NCBI GenBank assembly: GCA_046297095.1
Contig: JBKCNS010000018.1
Coordinates: 1 to 64,000, forward strand
Source of the DNA: JBBATK01 sp046297095
GTDB lineage: Bacteria; Bacteroidota; Ignavibacteria; Kapaibacteriales; NICIL-2
Reading direction: 5' to 3'
DNA: 64,000 bases
The translations under genes and the position numbers were made by a program. This document shows positions 36,254-46,000 of this stretch, piece by piece. How positions within the stretch are numbered: the stretch's first letter is position 1; each line of letters starts with the position of its first letter. Under the pieces are notes generated by a model that had not been told where the DNA came from, did no database searches, and saw only the letters and a list, made by a program, of their open reading frames with translations.

Positions 36254-36374
36254 CATTGCCTGCCGCGGCTAACGCCAATTAGCGCACAGCAGGATTACCC
36301 TACCCGGTGTACTGAATATCTACCGGACTTGCAGGAGGAAAATGCACGGAAGATTTGGTTGTTAGTAGACTTGG

Positions 36375-36382
36375 GTTGTAAA
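36375..36382 (+). promoter_or_regulatory. Possible promoter region of the Rrf2 gene
   Basis: TAAATTGC resembles TAnnTTTG with one mismatch and lies about 60 bases before the ATG at 36444. Alternatively, TTGGGT and TATAGT 16 bases apart (36366-36393) could act as -35/-10. An AT-rich near-dyad (TATAGTCCTAATATCTTATA) overlaps this area and might be an operator. None of these is firm. Confidence 0.25.
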
Positions 36383-36443
36383 TTGCAGACAATATAGTCC
36401 TAATATCTTATAGAGCTGGATTCACCACGAACGGGGCTCGGTT

Positions 36444-36899
36444 ATGATCTCGAAAACATGCACATACGGAATACAAGCGGCCATCTACGTGGCAGCGCGC
36501 AAGCAAGAGGATTGGATTTCCATCAACGAAATAGCCTCCAGCCTGAATATCTCGTTTCACTTTCTTACCAAAGTGCTACAACAGCTGACCGGTGCGGGCC
36601 TGATGAACTCGCAACGGGGAGTTCGGGGCGGAATTTTGTTGGCTAAAGACGCAGAAGAGATTTCTCTCTTCGACCTTATCAGCGTGATCGATGGAACCGA
36701 TGTGTTCGAGCAATGCATGTTGGGATTGCCCGGCTGCGGAACGGCAGAGCCCTGCCCCATGCACGAGAGATGGGTTGCCTTGAGAACCGAGATTGTACGG
36801 GTGTTTCGAGCCACATCGTTGGCTTCCATGGCACACGATGCAAATACGCTGAACCTGCGTTTGGCGCATCCGGAAGTGCTAGTTCGCATGGCATTATAA
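36444..36899 (+). CDS. Rrf2-family transcriptional regulator with Fe-S cysteines
   Basis: 151 residues. The N-terminal winged helix is typical of Rrf2 (TYGIQAAIYVAARK, FLTKVLQQLTGAGLMNSQRGVRGGILLA). Three cysteines in EQCMLGLPGCGTAEPCPMHERW near residues 92-105, spaced C-x6-C-x5-C, match the cluster-binding loop of IscR/NsrR-type [2Fe-2S] or [4Fe-4S] regulators. This suggests a sensor of NO, redox state or iron. The next genes encode a cytochrome c and a sorbosone-dehydrogenase-like protein, plausible targets. The protein may also regulate itself. Confidence 0.92.
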   Translation: MISKTCTYGIQAAIYVAARKQEDWISINEIASSLNISFHFLTKVLQQLTGAGLMNSQRGVRGGILLAKDAEEISLFDLISVIDGTDVFEQCMLGLPGCGTAEPCPMHERWVALRTEIVRVFRATSLASMAHDANTLNLRLAHPEVLVRMAL

Positions 36900-37104
36900 T
36901 GATGAGTGTTGCAAAGATTCAGGCTGTACAAAATGCTGCAATACTCTCTTCACCCATACGTGTATGCGGTACCCAAAGTGCGACGGCAAATTGCTTGTGT
37001 TCATAGGTAGCGTGGCAAAGAAGCTAGGCGCGCGTGGGGTTTCGATGAAGTCAGTTCAAACAGAGAATCAAATCAGTGTTTCATTTTATTCGGAGATCGG
37101 CAGT

Positions 37105-37518
37105 ATGAAAAGTTATGTTCTTGTAGCAGTTGTGATGAGCTCGGTATTCGCTATCGGAGTGTCGGCGCAGGATAAAGCCAAGGGGCAGAAATTGTACAAC
37201 GAGTATTGCAAGACCTGTCATCAGGAAACCGGCAAGGGGTTGGGCTCTGTGTATCCTCCGCTGGCAGGGTCGGACTATTTGAAAACAAAAAGCAAGGCGG
37301 AAGTTATCAAGGTGGTTACCGGTGGATTGAAAGGCGAGATCACGGTAAATGGTAAGAAATTTAATGGCGTGATGGCACCATTGCCTGCCAAGTACACAGA
37401 CCAAGATGTTGCTGATATTCTCACCTACGTGTACGGAAGCTGGGGCAACAACGGAACAAAAGTGACCGTAGCCGACGTGAAAAAAAGCAGAGTAAAAGCA
37501 GCAGGTACAAAAAAGTAA
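37105..37518 (+). CDS. Periplasmic mono-haem cytochrome c
   Basis: 137 residues from ATG 37105. A signal peptide (1-22, ending VSAQD) precedes a class I cytochrome c domain. The haem site is CKTCH, and the distal ligand is most likely the Met in GVMAPLP. The closing helix QDVADILTYVYGSWGN is typical of small cytochromes that donate to oxidases or accept from PQQ dehydrogenases. A GGAGA stands 9 bases before the start. The open frame reaches 36964 but the extra residues precede the signal peptide. It lies 205 bases after the Rrf2 gene and 121 bases before a sorbosone-dehydrogenase-like gene, a natural electron donor. Confidence 0.92.
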   Translation: MKSYVLVAVVMSSVFAIGVSAQDKAKGQKLYNEYCKTCHQETGKGLGSVYPPLAGSDYLKTKSKAEVIKVVTGGLKGEITVNGKKFNGVMAPLPAKYTDQDVADILTYVYGSWGNNGTKVTVADVKKSRVKAAGTKK

Positions 37519-37639
37519 AACGGTAACGGCGGTAGGTCCATGAAGTGTTGCCGCGAAGAGCGGTATGATTTCTCTTGAATGTTGCGAGAGCGTTGTGCAT
37601 CTTCGATCTGAATTTTTTGCAATTCCAATTGATGATGAT

Positions 37640-39253
37640 ATGAATAACCGAAATCGCTCGATGCTTCGCGAGCACTTGAACACCACAATACCTGCGATAA
37701 CTCTTGGACTGATCGTAGCCATTGTGTGTTGCGGGATCAATGTATACGGCTTTGACACACCCGTTATGACTCCTCACAAAAAGGTTGAACTTCAATCGGT
37801 TGTGGTGGAGCAGCCCCAGCAATTCAGAGGAATATTACCGGCGAATGCAACGGTTAATGTGCCCGCGGGTTTCAAGGTATCCGTATTCTATGCGGGTGCG
37901 CAGTTAAAGAAGCCGCGCTTTATGGCGTGGAGCCCGGCGAAGGTTCTGCACATAGCAGACCTGGGCGCAAGTACAATCTTTGCTCTTCCTGATGCCAATG
38001 CCGATGGTATTGCAGACACTATTATAGCCGTAGCTACGAATGTGACAGCTCACGACATCGCTTTTTACCGCGGTGATTTGTACGCTGCGCAAGAGCGCTC
38101 GGTGCTTCGCTTGAGTGATGTAAATGGCGATGGCTTTTACGAAACGCGTAGCGAATTCATTGCTCCTATTGCGGAAGGTGCGGCTCAGCCGGGAGGAGGT
38201 CATACCACTCGCACCATTATCATCGATTCGCTTCGCAATAAGTTCTATTTGTCCATTGGTTCCCTCTGCAATGTTTGCCGTGCTGATGCACCCACTGAAA
38301 CAGATTATAACCGTGCATTGATTGAGGAGTGGAACTTAGACGGCACCGGCAGGCGCACCCTTGCATCGGGCATTCGAAATGCTGTGGGAATGCTCATGCG
38401 CGGAGGGCGCTTGTGGGCCTCCAACAATGGCAGTGACAATCAGGGAAATGATGTTCCCCCGGAGTGGATTGATGTGATTCGCGACAGCGGTTTTTATGGA
38501 TATCCGTATGCTCATTCGCATGGAATCTATTTTCCGATGGGTAGCACGGCACCGGCGGATTACCGCGGACTACTCCCGCTCACTGCCCGCGACTCGGCGA
38601 AAGTTCAGAGCATGGTCCAGCCGGCGGCTTTGATACAGTCTCATAGCGCCCCCATGGCGCTGGTAAGCGGTCATGCACTCATGCCGCAGCAGTTTAGAAA
38701 CGGTGTGTTTGTGGCTCTGCGCGGCTCGTGGAATAGAACACCGGCCACCGGAGGGAAGATTATCTATTTGGATTTTGATAACGAGGAAGATACATCTGCA
38801 AATTCTGTATCAGATTTTCTTAGCGGCTTCATGACTGATTCCACACGCAGTTCCGGTTGGGGATGGGCCCGACCAGTTGGTTTGGCGGTTGATACACAAG
38901 GCCGTTTGTATGTGGGCAGTGATGCGAATTCCCGATTCATACTTGTGGTCACTCCGGAGAAGACATCGTCTACAGACAATGATGGGCTCAATAGAGCTTT
39001 TCAAGGCAACGACTGCTTTATGGCAAGTTCGGCTACCGGAACATTGTTGGTGCGCTGCAATGCCGGGGCTGCTCGTATCACTAGTGTTCGGGTGTACGAT
39101 ACCCGCGGTGAACAGGTAGGTACATTCGGTGCTGCACAAGCAGAGGGAAGTGAGAGTGTAGAATTGAGTGGCTTACTCCAGGGGATGTACCTTGCCCATG
39201 TATGCATGAGCGATGGCTCGATTCGTTCCCTGCGCGGTGTTGTGCTTCGATAA
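37640..39253 (+). CDS. Sorbosone/glucose dehydrogenase-like beta-propeller with T9SS-type tail
   Basis: 537 residues from ATG 37640. A hydrophobic N terminus (about 17-34) serves as signal peptide or anchor. A six-bladed GSDH-type propeller (PF07995/L-sorbosone dehydrogenase) follows, with FKVSVFYAG, PGGGHTTRTI, YLSIGSLCN, GIRNAVGM, VFVALRGSWNRTP and RPVGLAVDTQGRLYVGSDA. Related enzymes use PQQ to oxidise sugars and pass electrons to cytochromes such as the one encoded just upstream. The final 75 residues look like a T9SS type A sorting domain (VRVYDTRGEQVG, LLQGMYLAHV, LRGVVLR), which would place the enzyme on the outside of the cell. That is unusual if it must donate to a periplasmic cytochrome. 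PQQ binding is not proven. Confidence 0.85.
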   Translation: MNNRNRSMLREHLNTTIPAITLGLIVAIVCCGINVYGFDTPVMTPHKKVELQSVVVEQPQQFRGILPANATVNVPAGFKVSVFYAGAQLKKPRFMAWSPAKVLHIADLGASTIFALPDANADGIADTIIAVATNVTAHDIAFYRGDLYAAQERSVLRLSDVNGDGFYETRSEFIAPIAEGAAQPGGGHTTRTIIIDSLRNKFYLSIGSLCNVCRADAPTETDYNRALIEEWNLDGTGRRTLASGIRNAVGMLMRGGRLWASNNGSDNQGNDVPPEWIDVIRDSGFYGYPYAHSHGIYFPMGSTAPADYRGLLPLTARDSAKVQSMVQPAALIQSHSAPMALVSGHALMPQQFRNGVFVALRGSWNRTPATGGKIIYLDFDNEEDTSANSVSDFLSGFMTDSTRSSGWGWARPVGLAVDTQGRLYVGSDANSRFILVVTPEKTSSTDNDGLNRAFQGNDCFMASSATGTLLVRCNAGAARITSVRVYDTRGEQVGTFGAAQAEGSESVELSGLLQGMYLAHVCMSDGSIRSLRGVVLR

Positions 39254-39322
39254 CTCCTCAGCGTAGTTCGCAGGTAAGTACCAAGTAATATTTGTCGGTT
39301 ACCCATTAAATAACAGACTGTA

Positions 39323-39793
39323 ATGACTACACAGCCCAAACAGTATCACCACATTCTTTTACCCGTCGATTTCTCGCCGTGTTCCAGGCATGCTCAGGAG
39401 TATGCCGCCGACTTCGCTGCGCGCTATAACGCTGACCTTCACCTATTGTATGTGGTAGAACCCTTAGCTGCATTCACAGCGGCAGATGGCGTGGAGCAGT
39501 CGGTGTATTTTGATGTGATGCAGCGGTTGCGAGAACAATCTACCGTGCTGATGCAGGAATCGCAGAGAGAGTTGGAATCATTAGGCTTGAAGGTGAGCGC
39601 GCAGATTCGCGAGGGCAGACCGGCGGACGTTATCACGGAGTATGCATCACAGAACAAGATCGATCTTATCTGTATGTCCACACACGGCAGGTCGGGATTA
39701 AATCACGTGTTGCTCGGTAGCACGACGGAACATGTTCTTCGCCGCTCTCATTGCCCGGTGTTTGTGGTTCGCTGCGAGGCAAAGAAAAAATAG
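39323..39793 (+). CDS. Universal stress protein (UspA family)
   Basis: 156 residues, one Usp domain. The start YHHILLPVDFSPCSRHAQEYAADFA and the ATP-binding motif G-R-S-G-L-N-H-V-L-L-G-S-T near residues 128-140 (G-x2-G-x9-G-S/T type) are both present, so it is probably an ATP-binding form. These cytoplasmic proteins accompany starvation and oxidative stress responses; the specific role is not predictable. It follows the dehydrogenase gene by 69 bases. Confidence 0.93.
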   Translation: MTTQPKQYHHILLPVDFSPCSRHAQEYAADFAARYNADLHLLYVVEPLAAFTAADGVEQSVYFDVMQRLREQSTVLMQESQRELESLGLKVSAQIREGRPADVITEYASQNKIDLICMSTHGRSGLNHVLLGSTTEHVLRRSHCPVFVVRCEAKKK

Positions 39794-39839
39794 TCTTTGA
39801 GCGTTTACTTCGGTAGCACTTCGATAAATCGTTGGAAGA

Positions 39840-40004
39840 CTACAACTTCGTTAGCCGGCGGGAAACGAGTTTCAGAGATACATATAAAAGTGCCACGAAC
39901 AGGCCTATAGCCAGGAGTACGCTTACTTCCTGACCAATCACCACCAGCGATACAGTCACAAAAAACACGATGACGGTAACGATGGCCAGATAGATAAAAT
40001 TCAT
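39840..40004 (-). CDS. Small two-helix membrane protein
   Basis: 54 residues from ATG 40004 (M-N-F-I-Y-L-A-I-V-T), or 61 from a TTG at 40025. It consists of two hydrophobic segments (about 4-22 and 27-45) with a basic end (SRRLTKL). It follows hflX by 36 bases on the same strand. No family recognised; its hydrophobic pattern, positively charged C terminus and operon position support translation. Confidence 0.45.
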   Translation of the reverse strand: MNFIYLAIVTVIVFFVTVSLVVIGQEVSVLLAIGLFVALLYVSLKLVSRRLTKL

Positions 40005-40040
40005 GGTGGTAACAATTATCTTCAAAAAATCAGTCAGGCA

Positions 40041-41351
40041 TTAGGAATGTTCATCATCGAGCGCCTGCTGTTTACCGCTGCGAATATACTCGGCAAATAC
40101 CGATTGCACCCATCCTTGCTGCGAAGGTGCCACATGCACTTTCAGAAAAACGCCGTCGTCGTCGTCGCGCCGCTCCACTACTTCGGTTTGGGTATAGAGC
40201 GCCGCTACTCTGTTCATTGCAGAGAATGGAATGTGTAGTTCCAATGGTGCTGCAAATGAATCGCAGAACTCCTGCATACGCTGTACCAAAGCACGAACAT
40301 TCAGTCCCTTCTTTGCAGAGATAAAAAGCGCATCGGGATAGCTTCGGGTGTAGCTCTCCAGCAGTTCTTTATCCTCCACTGCATCAATCTTATTGAACAC
40401 CACCACATTAGGTTTTTCCTCTGCGTGAAGTGCGCGCAAGGTTTCGTCCACCACCGCCATGTGCTCTTGGAATGCCGGGTGACTTACATCCACCACGTGG
40501 ATCAACATATCTGCCTCCATCGATTCCGCCAGGGTGGAACGGAACGAGGCAATAAGATGTGTAGGAAGCTTTCGAATAAATCCCACGGTATCGGACAGCA
40601 GTGCGGTGGTGCCCTGTGGCAGTTCAATTTGGCGTACGGTGGTATCCAAGGTGGCGAATAGCTGATCCTCGGTGTACACTTCGGCATTGGTCATCACATT
40701 CATCAACGTGGATTTGCCCGCGTTGGTATATCCGATCAGTGCAAAGCGCGTAAGAGCACCGCGCTGTTTGCGCTGTTCTTTACGCTGCACATCAATTTCT
40801 CGTAGCTTTTCTTTAAGCCGTTGAATGCGATAGCGAATCATGCGGCGATCGCTTTCAATCTGCGTCTCACCGGGACCTTTGGTACCCACACCGCCATATT
40901 GTTTAGAAAGGTGCGTCCACATCCTGGACAAGCGCGGCATTAAATACTGCAACTGAGCTAGTTCCACTTGCGTTTTGGCCTCAACAGATCGAGCTCGGGT
41001 GGCAAAAATGTCCAGAATAAGTGCACTTCTGTCCAGTACCTTCACGTTTAACTCACGTTCAAGATTACGGATCTGTACCGGCGAAAGTTCGTCGTCGGCC
41101 AGCACTACATGAGCGCCGTGTTGCTCCACCAGTTCCTTGAGTTCCTGCACCTTGCCCTTGCCTATATATGTGGCTACGTCGGGCGCCACTCGCTCTTGAA
41201 TCATGGTTTCCGCCACATGTACCTGAGCAGTTTGCGCCAAAAACACCAGTTCCTCAAGATGTTCACGAACCGCTGCACGATCTTCGCCCTTTCTTCCAAC
41301 GGATATAACAATGGCGGTTTCGCGTTGAATAGATGCTGATTCGGTGTACAT
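40041..41351 (-). CDS. hflX: Ribosome-associated GTPase HflX
   Basis: 436 residues from ATG 41351. The N-terminal HflX domain carries YIGKGKVQEL and VLADDELSPVQIRNLE, followed by the helical SQ-linker region MPRLSRMW and GPGETQIESDRR. The G domain has G1 GYTNAGKSTLM, G3 DTVGFIRKLP and G4 VFNKIDA. HflX splits stalled ribosomes after heat or antibiotic stress. Sixty-one further codons are open upstream, but the family start fits ATG 41351. The gene diverges from the OstA-like operon. Confidence 0.96.
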   Translation of the reverse strand: MYTESASIQRETAIVISVGRKGEDRAAVREHLEELVFLAQTAQVHVAETMIQERVAPDVATYIGKGKVQELKELVEQHGAHVVLADDELSPVQIRNLERELNVKVLDRSALILDIFATRARSVEAKTQVELAQLQYLMPRLSRMWTHLSKQYGGVGTKGPGETQIESDRRMIRYRIQRLKEKLREIDVQRKEQRKQRGALTRFALIGYTNAGKSTLMNVMTNAEVYTEDQLFATLDTTVRQIELPQGTTALLSDTVGFIRKLPTHLIASFRSTLAESMEADMLIHVVDVSHPAFQEHMAVVDETLRALHAEEKPNVVVFNKIDAVEDKELLESYTRSYPDALFISAKKGLNVRALVQRMQEFCDSFAAPLELHIPFSAMNRVAALYTQTEVVERRDDDDGVFLKVHVAPSQQGWVQSVFAEYIRSGKQQALDDEHS

Positions 41352-41528
41352 GAAATTCGGATAAATGTTGACGAACGGCCACCGACGTGTTTCTTCATGG
41401 CGGGCTGTACTGCAGCTCGTGCTGTACCGACGATGCAGTTGTGTATAGACGAAACTACGGCTACGGCAAGTGTGGCAAAAAAAATGTTCGTGCACGAAAT
41501 ACGGCAAAGCGACGTTGTAACTTGCGCC

Positions 41529-43082
41529 ATGCACAGGTTATTGAATAAAATTATCATTGTACGTATGATGATCGGCGCGCTGATTTCCGCCGTTCATGCT
41601 GCGCCTGTGCATAGTGTCGCACCTGCGTCGGGCGATCCCATCGTCCTTGTGTTTGCAGAGGAATACAGTGTGAGCACCCGCGATTCGCTGAGCGTGCGCG
41701 AGCTGAGCGGCAAGGTGCATTTGGAACACGGCAATGTTACCGTGTACTGCGATAAAGCCACGCAGTATCCGGTAGCCAATAAGGTGTTTCTTCGTGGTCA
41801 TGTGCGCATTATTCAAGGCACTCTCACCATGAAAATGCCCGAGGGTGAGTACGATGGCATGAAGAGTATTGCAACCGGAATCGGCGGTGTGGAGATTCTT
41901 GATGGAGCTATGCAGCTCTTTGCTCCGGTTGGTACGTACAATACCTCCACTTCCATTGTGGATTTTTCCGATGGGGTTGTGGTGGAAGACGATTCGCTTT
42001 GCATCACTTCCGAACGTGCGCAGTACTCGCGCTCTACCAAAGACAGTTACGCATGGACAAATGTGGTGGTACGCAACAAAAAATCACGTGTGATTTTGGT
42101 GGGCGACAGCGCCTTCAATCAACCCTCGGCAGGATATTCCCGTGTGGAAGGCAACGCAATGCTCGAGCAATGCGAGCAGATACCGGCAGATTCAGCATCA
42201 GCTCCCGTGGATAGCGCAGTGGGTCGCGTACCTGCAACCCCCTCTGCTACTGCAACGCCTCAGCGCAAAGGAAAGAAACGCACGAACGTTATTCAACCTC
42301 TACGCAAAAGCAATTCTCAGGGCTCTACCGCTGCCGATAGTTCTCGCTCTGCCGCAGTGCAAATGGTTGCTGATTCATCAAGAATTTCATCAAGAGATTC
42401 ATCGAAAAGTACTATCGACACGCTCACCATACGTGCGCAGCGCATGGAGTCGTTGCGTCAAACGGCGCGCGATCGCTACATGGCCGAGGGGAATGTAGAA
42501 ATTGTACGCGGCACTCTGGCCACACGTTCGTCAAGATGCATGTACGACAACACCGACGAAACCTTCGAGCTTCGAGGCGATCCGCTGGTATGGGCAGATT
42601 CATTGGCCTTGCATGCGGATTCTGTTGTGATGCAATTCAAGAAGAGAAAGCTGGTGCAATTGCATGCTGCCGGCAGTGCTTTCCTGCTGATGAAAGATTC
42701 CCTCTCGGCTCTTCGCTCTCAGCAGATTGGCGCGCAACTCATAGATATTGATGTGCACATGGATTCCGTGCGCTTAGTGTCGGCTCGGGGTGATGCGGCC
42801 AGCCTATACTTTATGCAGGGGGAAGATGGCCCTGACGGCGCTTCCCGAACTGCGTGCGACTCGCTATTCGTCCTGTTCTCGGCGGGTAAGCCGGATAGTA
42901 TTGTTTGGCGAAGCGGGGTGTCCGGCGAGTATTACCCGGAGAATCTCGTTGGCGATGGCCCCTCACGATATTATCTTCCTCATTACAAAGACATCGGAAA
43001 CCGGCCTCGTAAAGTGGATCTGAACACGCGACTGCAACGAGACATTGAACTTCGAAATCGCAGAGATAGTGGCCTGCCATGA
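41529..43082 (+). CDS. OstA/LptA-like organic-solvent-tolerance protein
   Basis: 517 residues from ATG 41529 with a signal peptide (about 5-24, ISAVHAAPV). The mature protein is a run of OstA/LptA-type beta strands: LSGKVHLEHGNVTVYCDKATQY, VFLRGHVRIIQGTLTMK, GVVVEDDSLCITSERAQYS and, after a Ser/Lys-rich spacer near 255-340, MAEGNVEIVRGTLATRSSR. This is the Bacteroidota 'OstA-like' arrangement. The periplasmic LptA class bridges LPS from the inner to the outer membrane. It heads an operon with a giant T9SS protein (ATGA overlap) and an outer-membrane barrel, linking LPS-type transport with surface display. Confidence 0.85.
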   Translation: MHRLLNKIIIVRMMIGALISAVHAAPVHSVAPASGDPIVLVFAEEYSVSTRDSLSVRELSGKVHLEHGNVTVYCDKATQYPVANKVFLRGHVRIIQGTLTMKMPEGEYDGMKSIATGIGGVEILDGAMQLFAPVGTYNTSTSIVDFSDGVVVEDDSLCITSERAQYSRSTKDSYAWTNVVVRNKKSRVILVGDSAFNQPSAGYSRVEGNAMLEQCEQIPADSASAPVDSAVGRVPATPSATATPQRKGKKRTNVIQPLRKSNSQGSTAADSSRSAAVQMVADSSRISSRDSSKSTIDTLTIRAQRMESLRQTARDRYMAEGNVEIVRGTLATRSSRCMYDNTDETFELRGDPLVWADSLALHADSVVMQFKKRKLVQLHAAGSAFLLMKDSLSALRSQQIGAQLIDIDVHMDSVRLVSARGDAASLYFMQGEDGPDGASRTACDSLFVLFSAGKPDSIVWRSGVSGEYYPENLVGDGPSRYYLPHYKDIGNRPRKVDLNTRLQRDIELRNRRDSGLP

Positions 43083-46000
43083 AAAAATCACCCACGATAT
43101 TGAATACCCTGCTACTGTGCCTGTGCTTGTGCGCAGTGCAGCTGCAGGCTCAATTCACCGATACCTTGGCGCAGCGCAGGGGATCGTCGTTCGAGGGCTA
43201 TGATTTTCTGGTTGGATATATGCAGAATGAGAACTTCGTTCAATCCTCCGGTCTTCGTCTTCGTTTGGTGATTGCGACCGCTCTGCCGGCTCGTGTTTTC
43301 GTTCAGTTTCCCAATGGTTCCGCTACTCCGTACACCATCTCTGCCAACTCCACGCTCGCGGTTGTTGTTCCTTCCGTTCTGGAAATGCGAGAGAGTGAAG
43401 TGGCAAAGAATAATCTGGTACGAGTTACCTCGGATGTTCCCGTGGCCGTGTATGCCATGAACTCCCAGTATACAACCTCCGATTCATACGCAGTGATTCC
43501 CGTATCGAACTGGGGTAACCAATACACGGTGCTGAGTATGCCGAACGACTCCTACGGTTTTGGTTCGGATACCACCGGCATTCCGCCCACAGAGATTCGG
43601 CAAAGCGAGTTCCTGGTGATGGCCTCGGAGGATAACACTGCGGTGGATCTTTTTCTTAGCTCGCCAAGCGAGGGCGGTGTTCCCGCTAAGCAATCCAAAC
43701 GAGTAGTACTGCAAAAAGGTCAATGCTATTTGGTTAAATCATTCCCCAGCCAACCCAAAACCGGCGATCTGACCGGCAGCGTGATTCGGGCAAACAAGCC
43801 GATTGCCGTGATATCCGGCCACGCGCGCACATCAATTCCTCAAGGACTCGTTACTACCGCCGACAGCAAAGACCATCTTTCCGAATGGTTGATGCCCGAT
43901 CAAACATTGACATCGGAGTATTTCACCACGCCATTTTTCACCGATGCGCGAGTGCCGGTAGGTGATATACTTCGCATTGTTGCAACACAACCGAATACCC
44001 GTATTTCCGTATACACCGAGCGGCAGGATTTAAACTATACCTTGACGAATGCCGGCGATGTTCAAACTATCTCCGGAGTAAACTCTCCAACATGGATTCG
44101 AGCAGACAGGCCTGTGGCTGTGGGTCAATACATGCTTACCGGTTCGGTAGGCGGATCTGCGGGGTACGATCCTTCGCTTACAATCATTGCACCCACGGAT
44201 AAGTACATCACGCGCAGTGTTTTTCAGGCGCCGTTCAATCTTGGCGAGCCGGCATTTGCAACGCAGTATCAAAAGCACTTCTTGAACGTGATGTGCGACT
44301 CCCTTGCTCGTACATCCCTTAAGCTGGACGGCGTGAACATCAGCCGGAACATTGCGCCCGAAATTCTTACGGCGAAGTTTCGTTCTTCGCCATACTTCTG
44401 GGCGGTTATTCCTATCTCTCCGGGCAAACACGAGATAAGTTGCGACACCGGTTTCTTCTCCGGTACTTTATATGGCATGGGCTACACGGATTCGTATGCA
44501 CATACCTTGGGCTTTGCCACGGTAACGGGAAAGAGTGATACCATTGCACCGCAGTTTACATCGGCTGTGTCGTGCGGAGTAGTGACGGGCACGGTTCGCG
44601 AAACGGTGAACTCCATGAGTACCGGAATCTCGTTTGTTGCCATCGACGCAGACAGCACAAAGAACTACACCTTCGACGCAGTACGGCCGCCCGGAGATAT
44701 CAACACGGTCACATTCACTGCCCGCCCTACGGATCCCTACAAGGATGCTCAGATTTTTGTCATCACCCGAGACAAAGCAGGGAACGGACGTTTGTTTCGT
44801 AGCTATTACCGAGCGCCACGCTTTACCCAGACAAGTTCAATAGCGTTTAGCGCAAAAAGCGAGAACGATTCGCTATGCCAGCGCCTGTTTATTCAGAATC
44901 CCTCTGCTTCAGATACCCTTGTGCTGTATTCGGTTCGATTGGCTTTAGGAACCAAGGAACTGGTGCTCAAAAGCCCGGTGAGCTTTCCGGCGCGTGTACC
45001 GAACAAAAATGGATTTGACTTCTCGTTGTGTTTTCTGCCGCGCGGTCAAAGTGGATTAAAGATCAACGATACGGTGATCTTCGACATCGGTTGTGGTTTG
45101 AGTATTCGTGTTCCGGTGCGAGCTACTACGCCCACATCTGCGCTTCGGGTGGAAGATTTAGACTTTGGCTCGGTACTCGTGGGTGATACGCTGTGCTTGC
45201 TTATGAAGGTGGTGAATAGCGGAACCAGAGCAGCAACAATTACTAATGCCTATCTCAGTTTCCCGACTGCGGTGTTCAGCACAAACGCATCTACCATATT
45301 GCCTAAACTGCTGGCACCGGGTGATTCATTGACGCTGCGAGTTTGTTTTAGCCCCACCGACACCTTCGATCTTAAGCGCGTTATGATGTTCGAGAACTCC
45401 CTTGCGTTGGATGTTCAGGGCGAGGTGCGCGGAAGGGGAGTGATGCCCATTCTGGTTGCCAATGGGTATGATATGGGCGCGCGGCGAACGGCTACGTTTA
45501 TCGACTCGCTGGTGGTGCTTCGTAACAATGGCAATGCACCCATTTCCCTGCGATATGACAATCAGTCCGGTAACACAGCGGAGTTCCTGCACTCTTTGCC
45601 CCAAGGACGAGTGATTACGATTCAGCCCAAAGACTCTTTTGCTCTGTTGGTGCGATTCTACCCGCTTATCCCGGGCTCGTATGCATCCGCTTTGAACTTT
45701 TCGGGCACGGGTTCTTCGGCCGCGAAGTATCCAACGGTTGCCGTGCCGCTCACCGGCCGTGGCACTGAACCGGAAATCGCGGTGCGCAATGTGGTGTTCG
45801 ACACAATAGCGGTAGGCGCCACGCAGCAGAAGCGAACTGCATGCATACTCTCCCGCGGAAATGAAACGCTCACCATCGATACCATCTTTGTGCAAGGAGC
45901 AGACGCGGCATCATTTTCGGTGCAGTCTGCCGACAGGGCATATAGGCAGCTTGCCACCGGCGACAGCGCTTCTGTTTCCATAATCTTCGCTCCCAAGCGG

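Noticed and set aside
36964..37104. N-terminal extension of the cytochrome c
   Set aside because: It precedes the signal peptide, and a better-spaced ribosome site points to ATG 37105.
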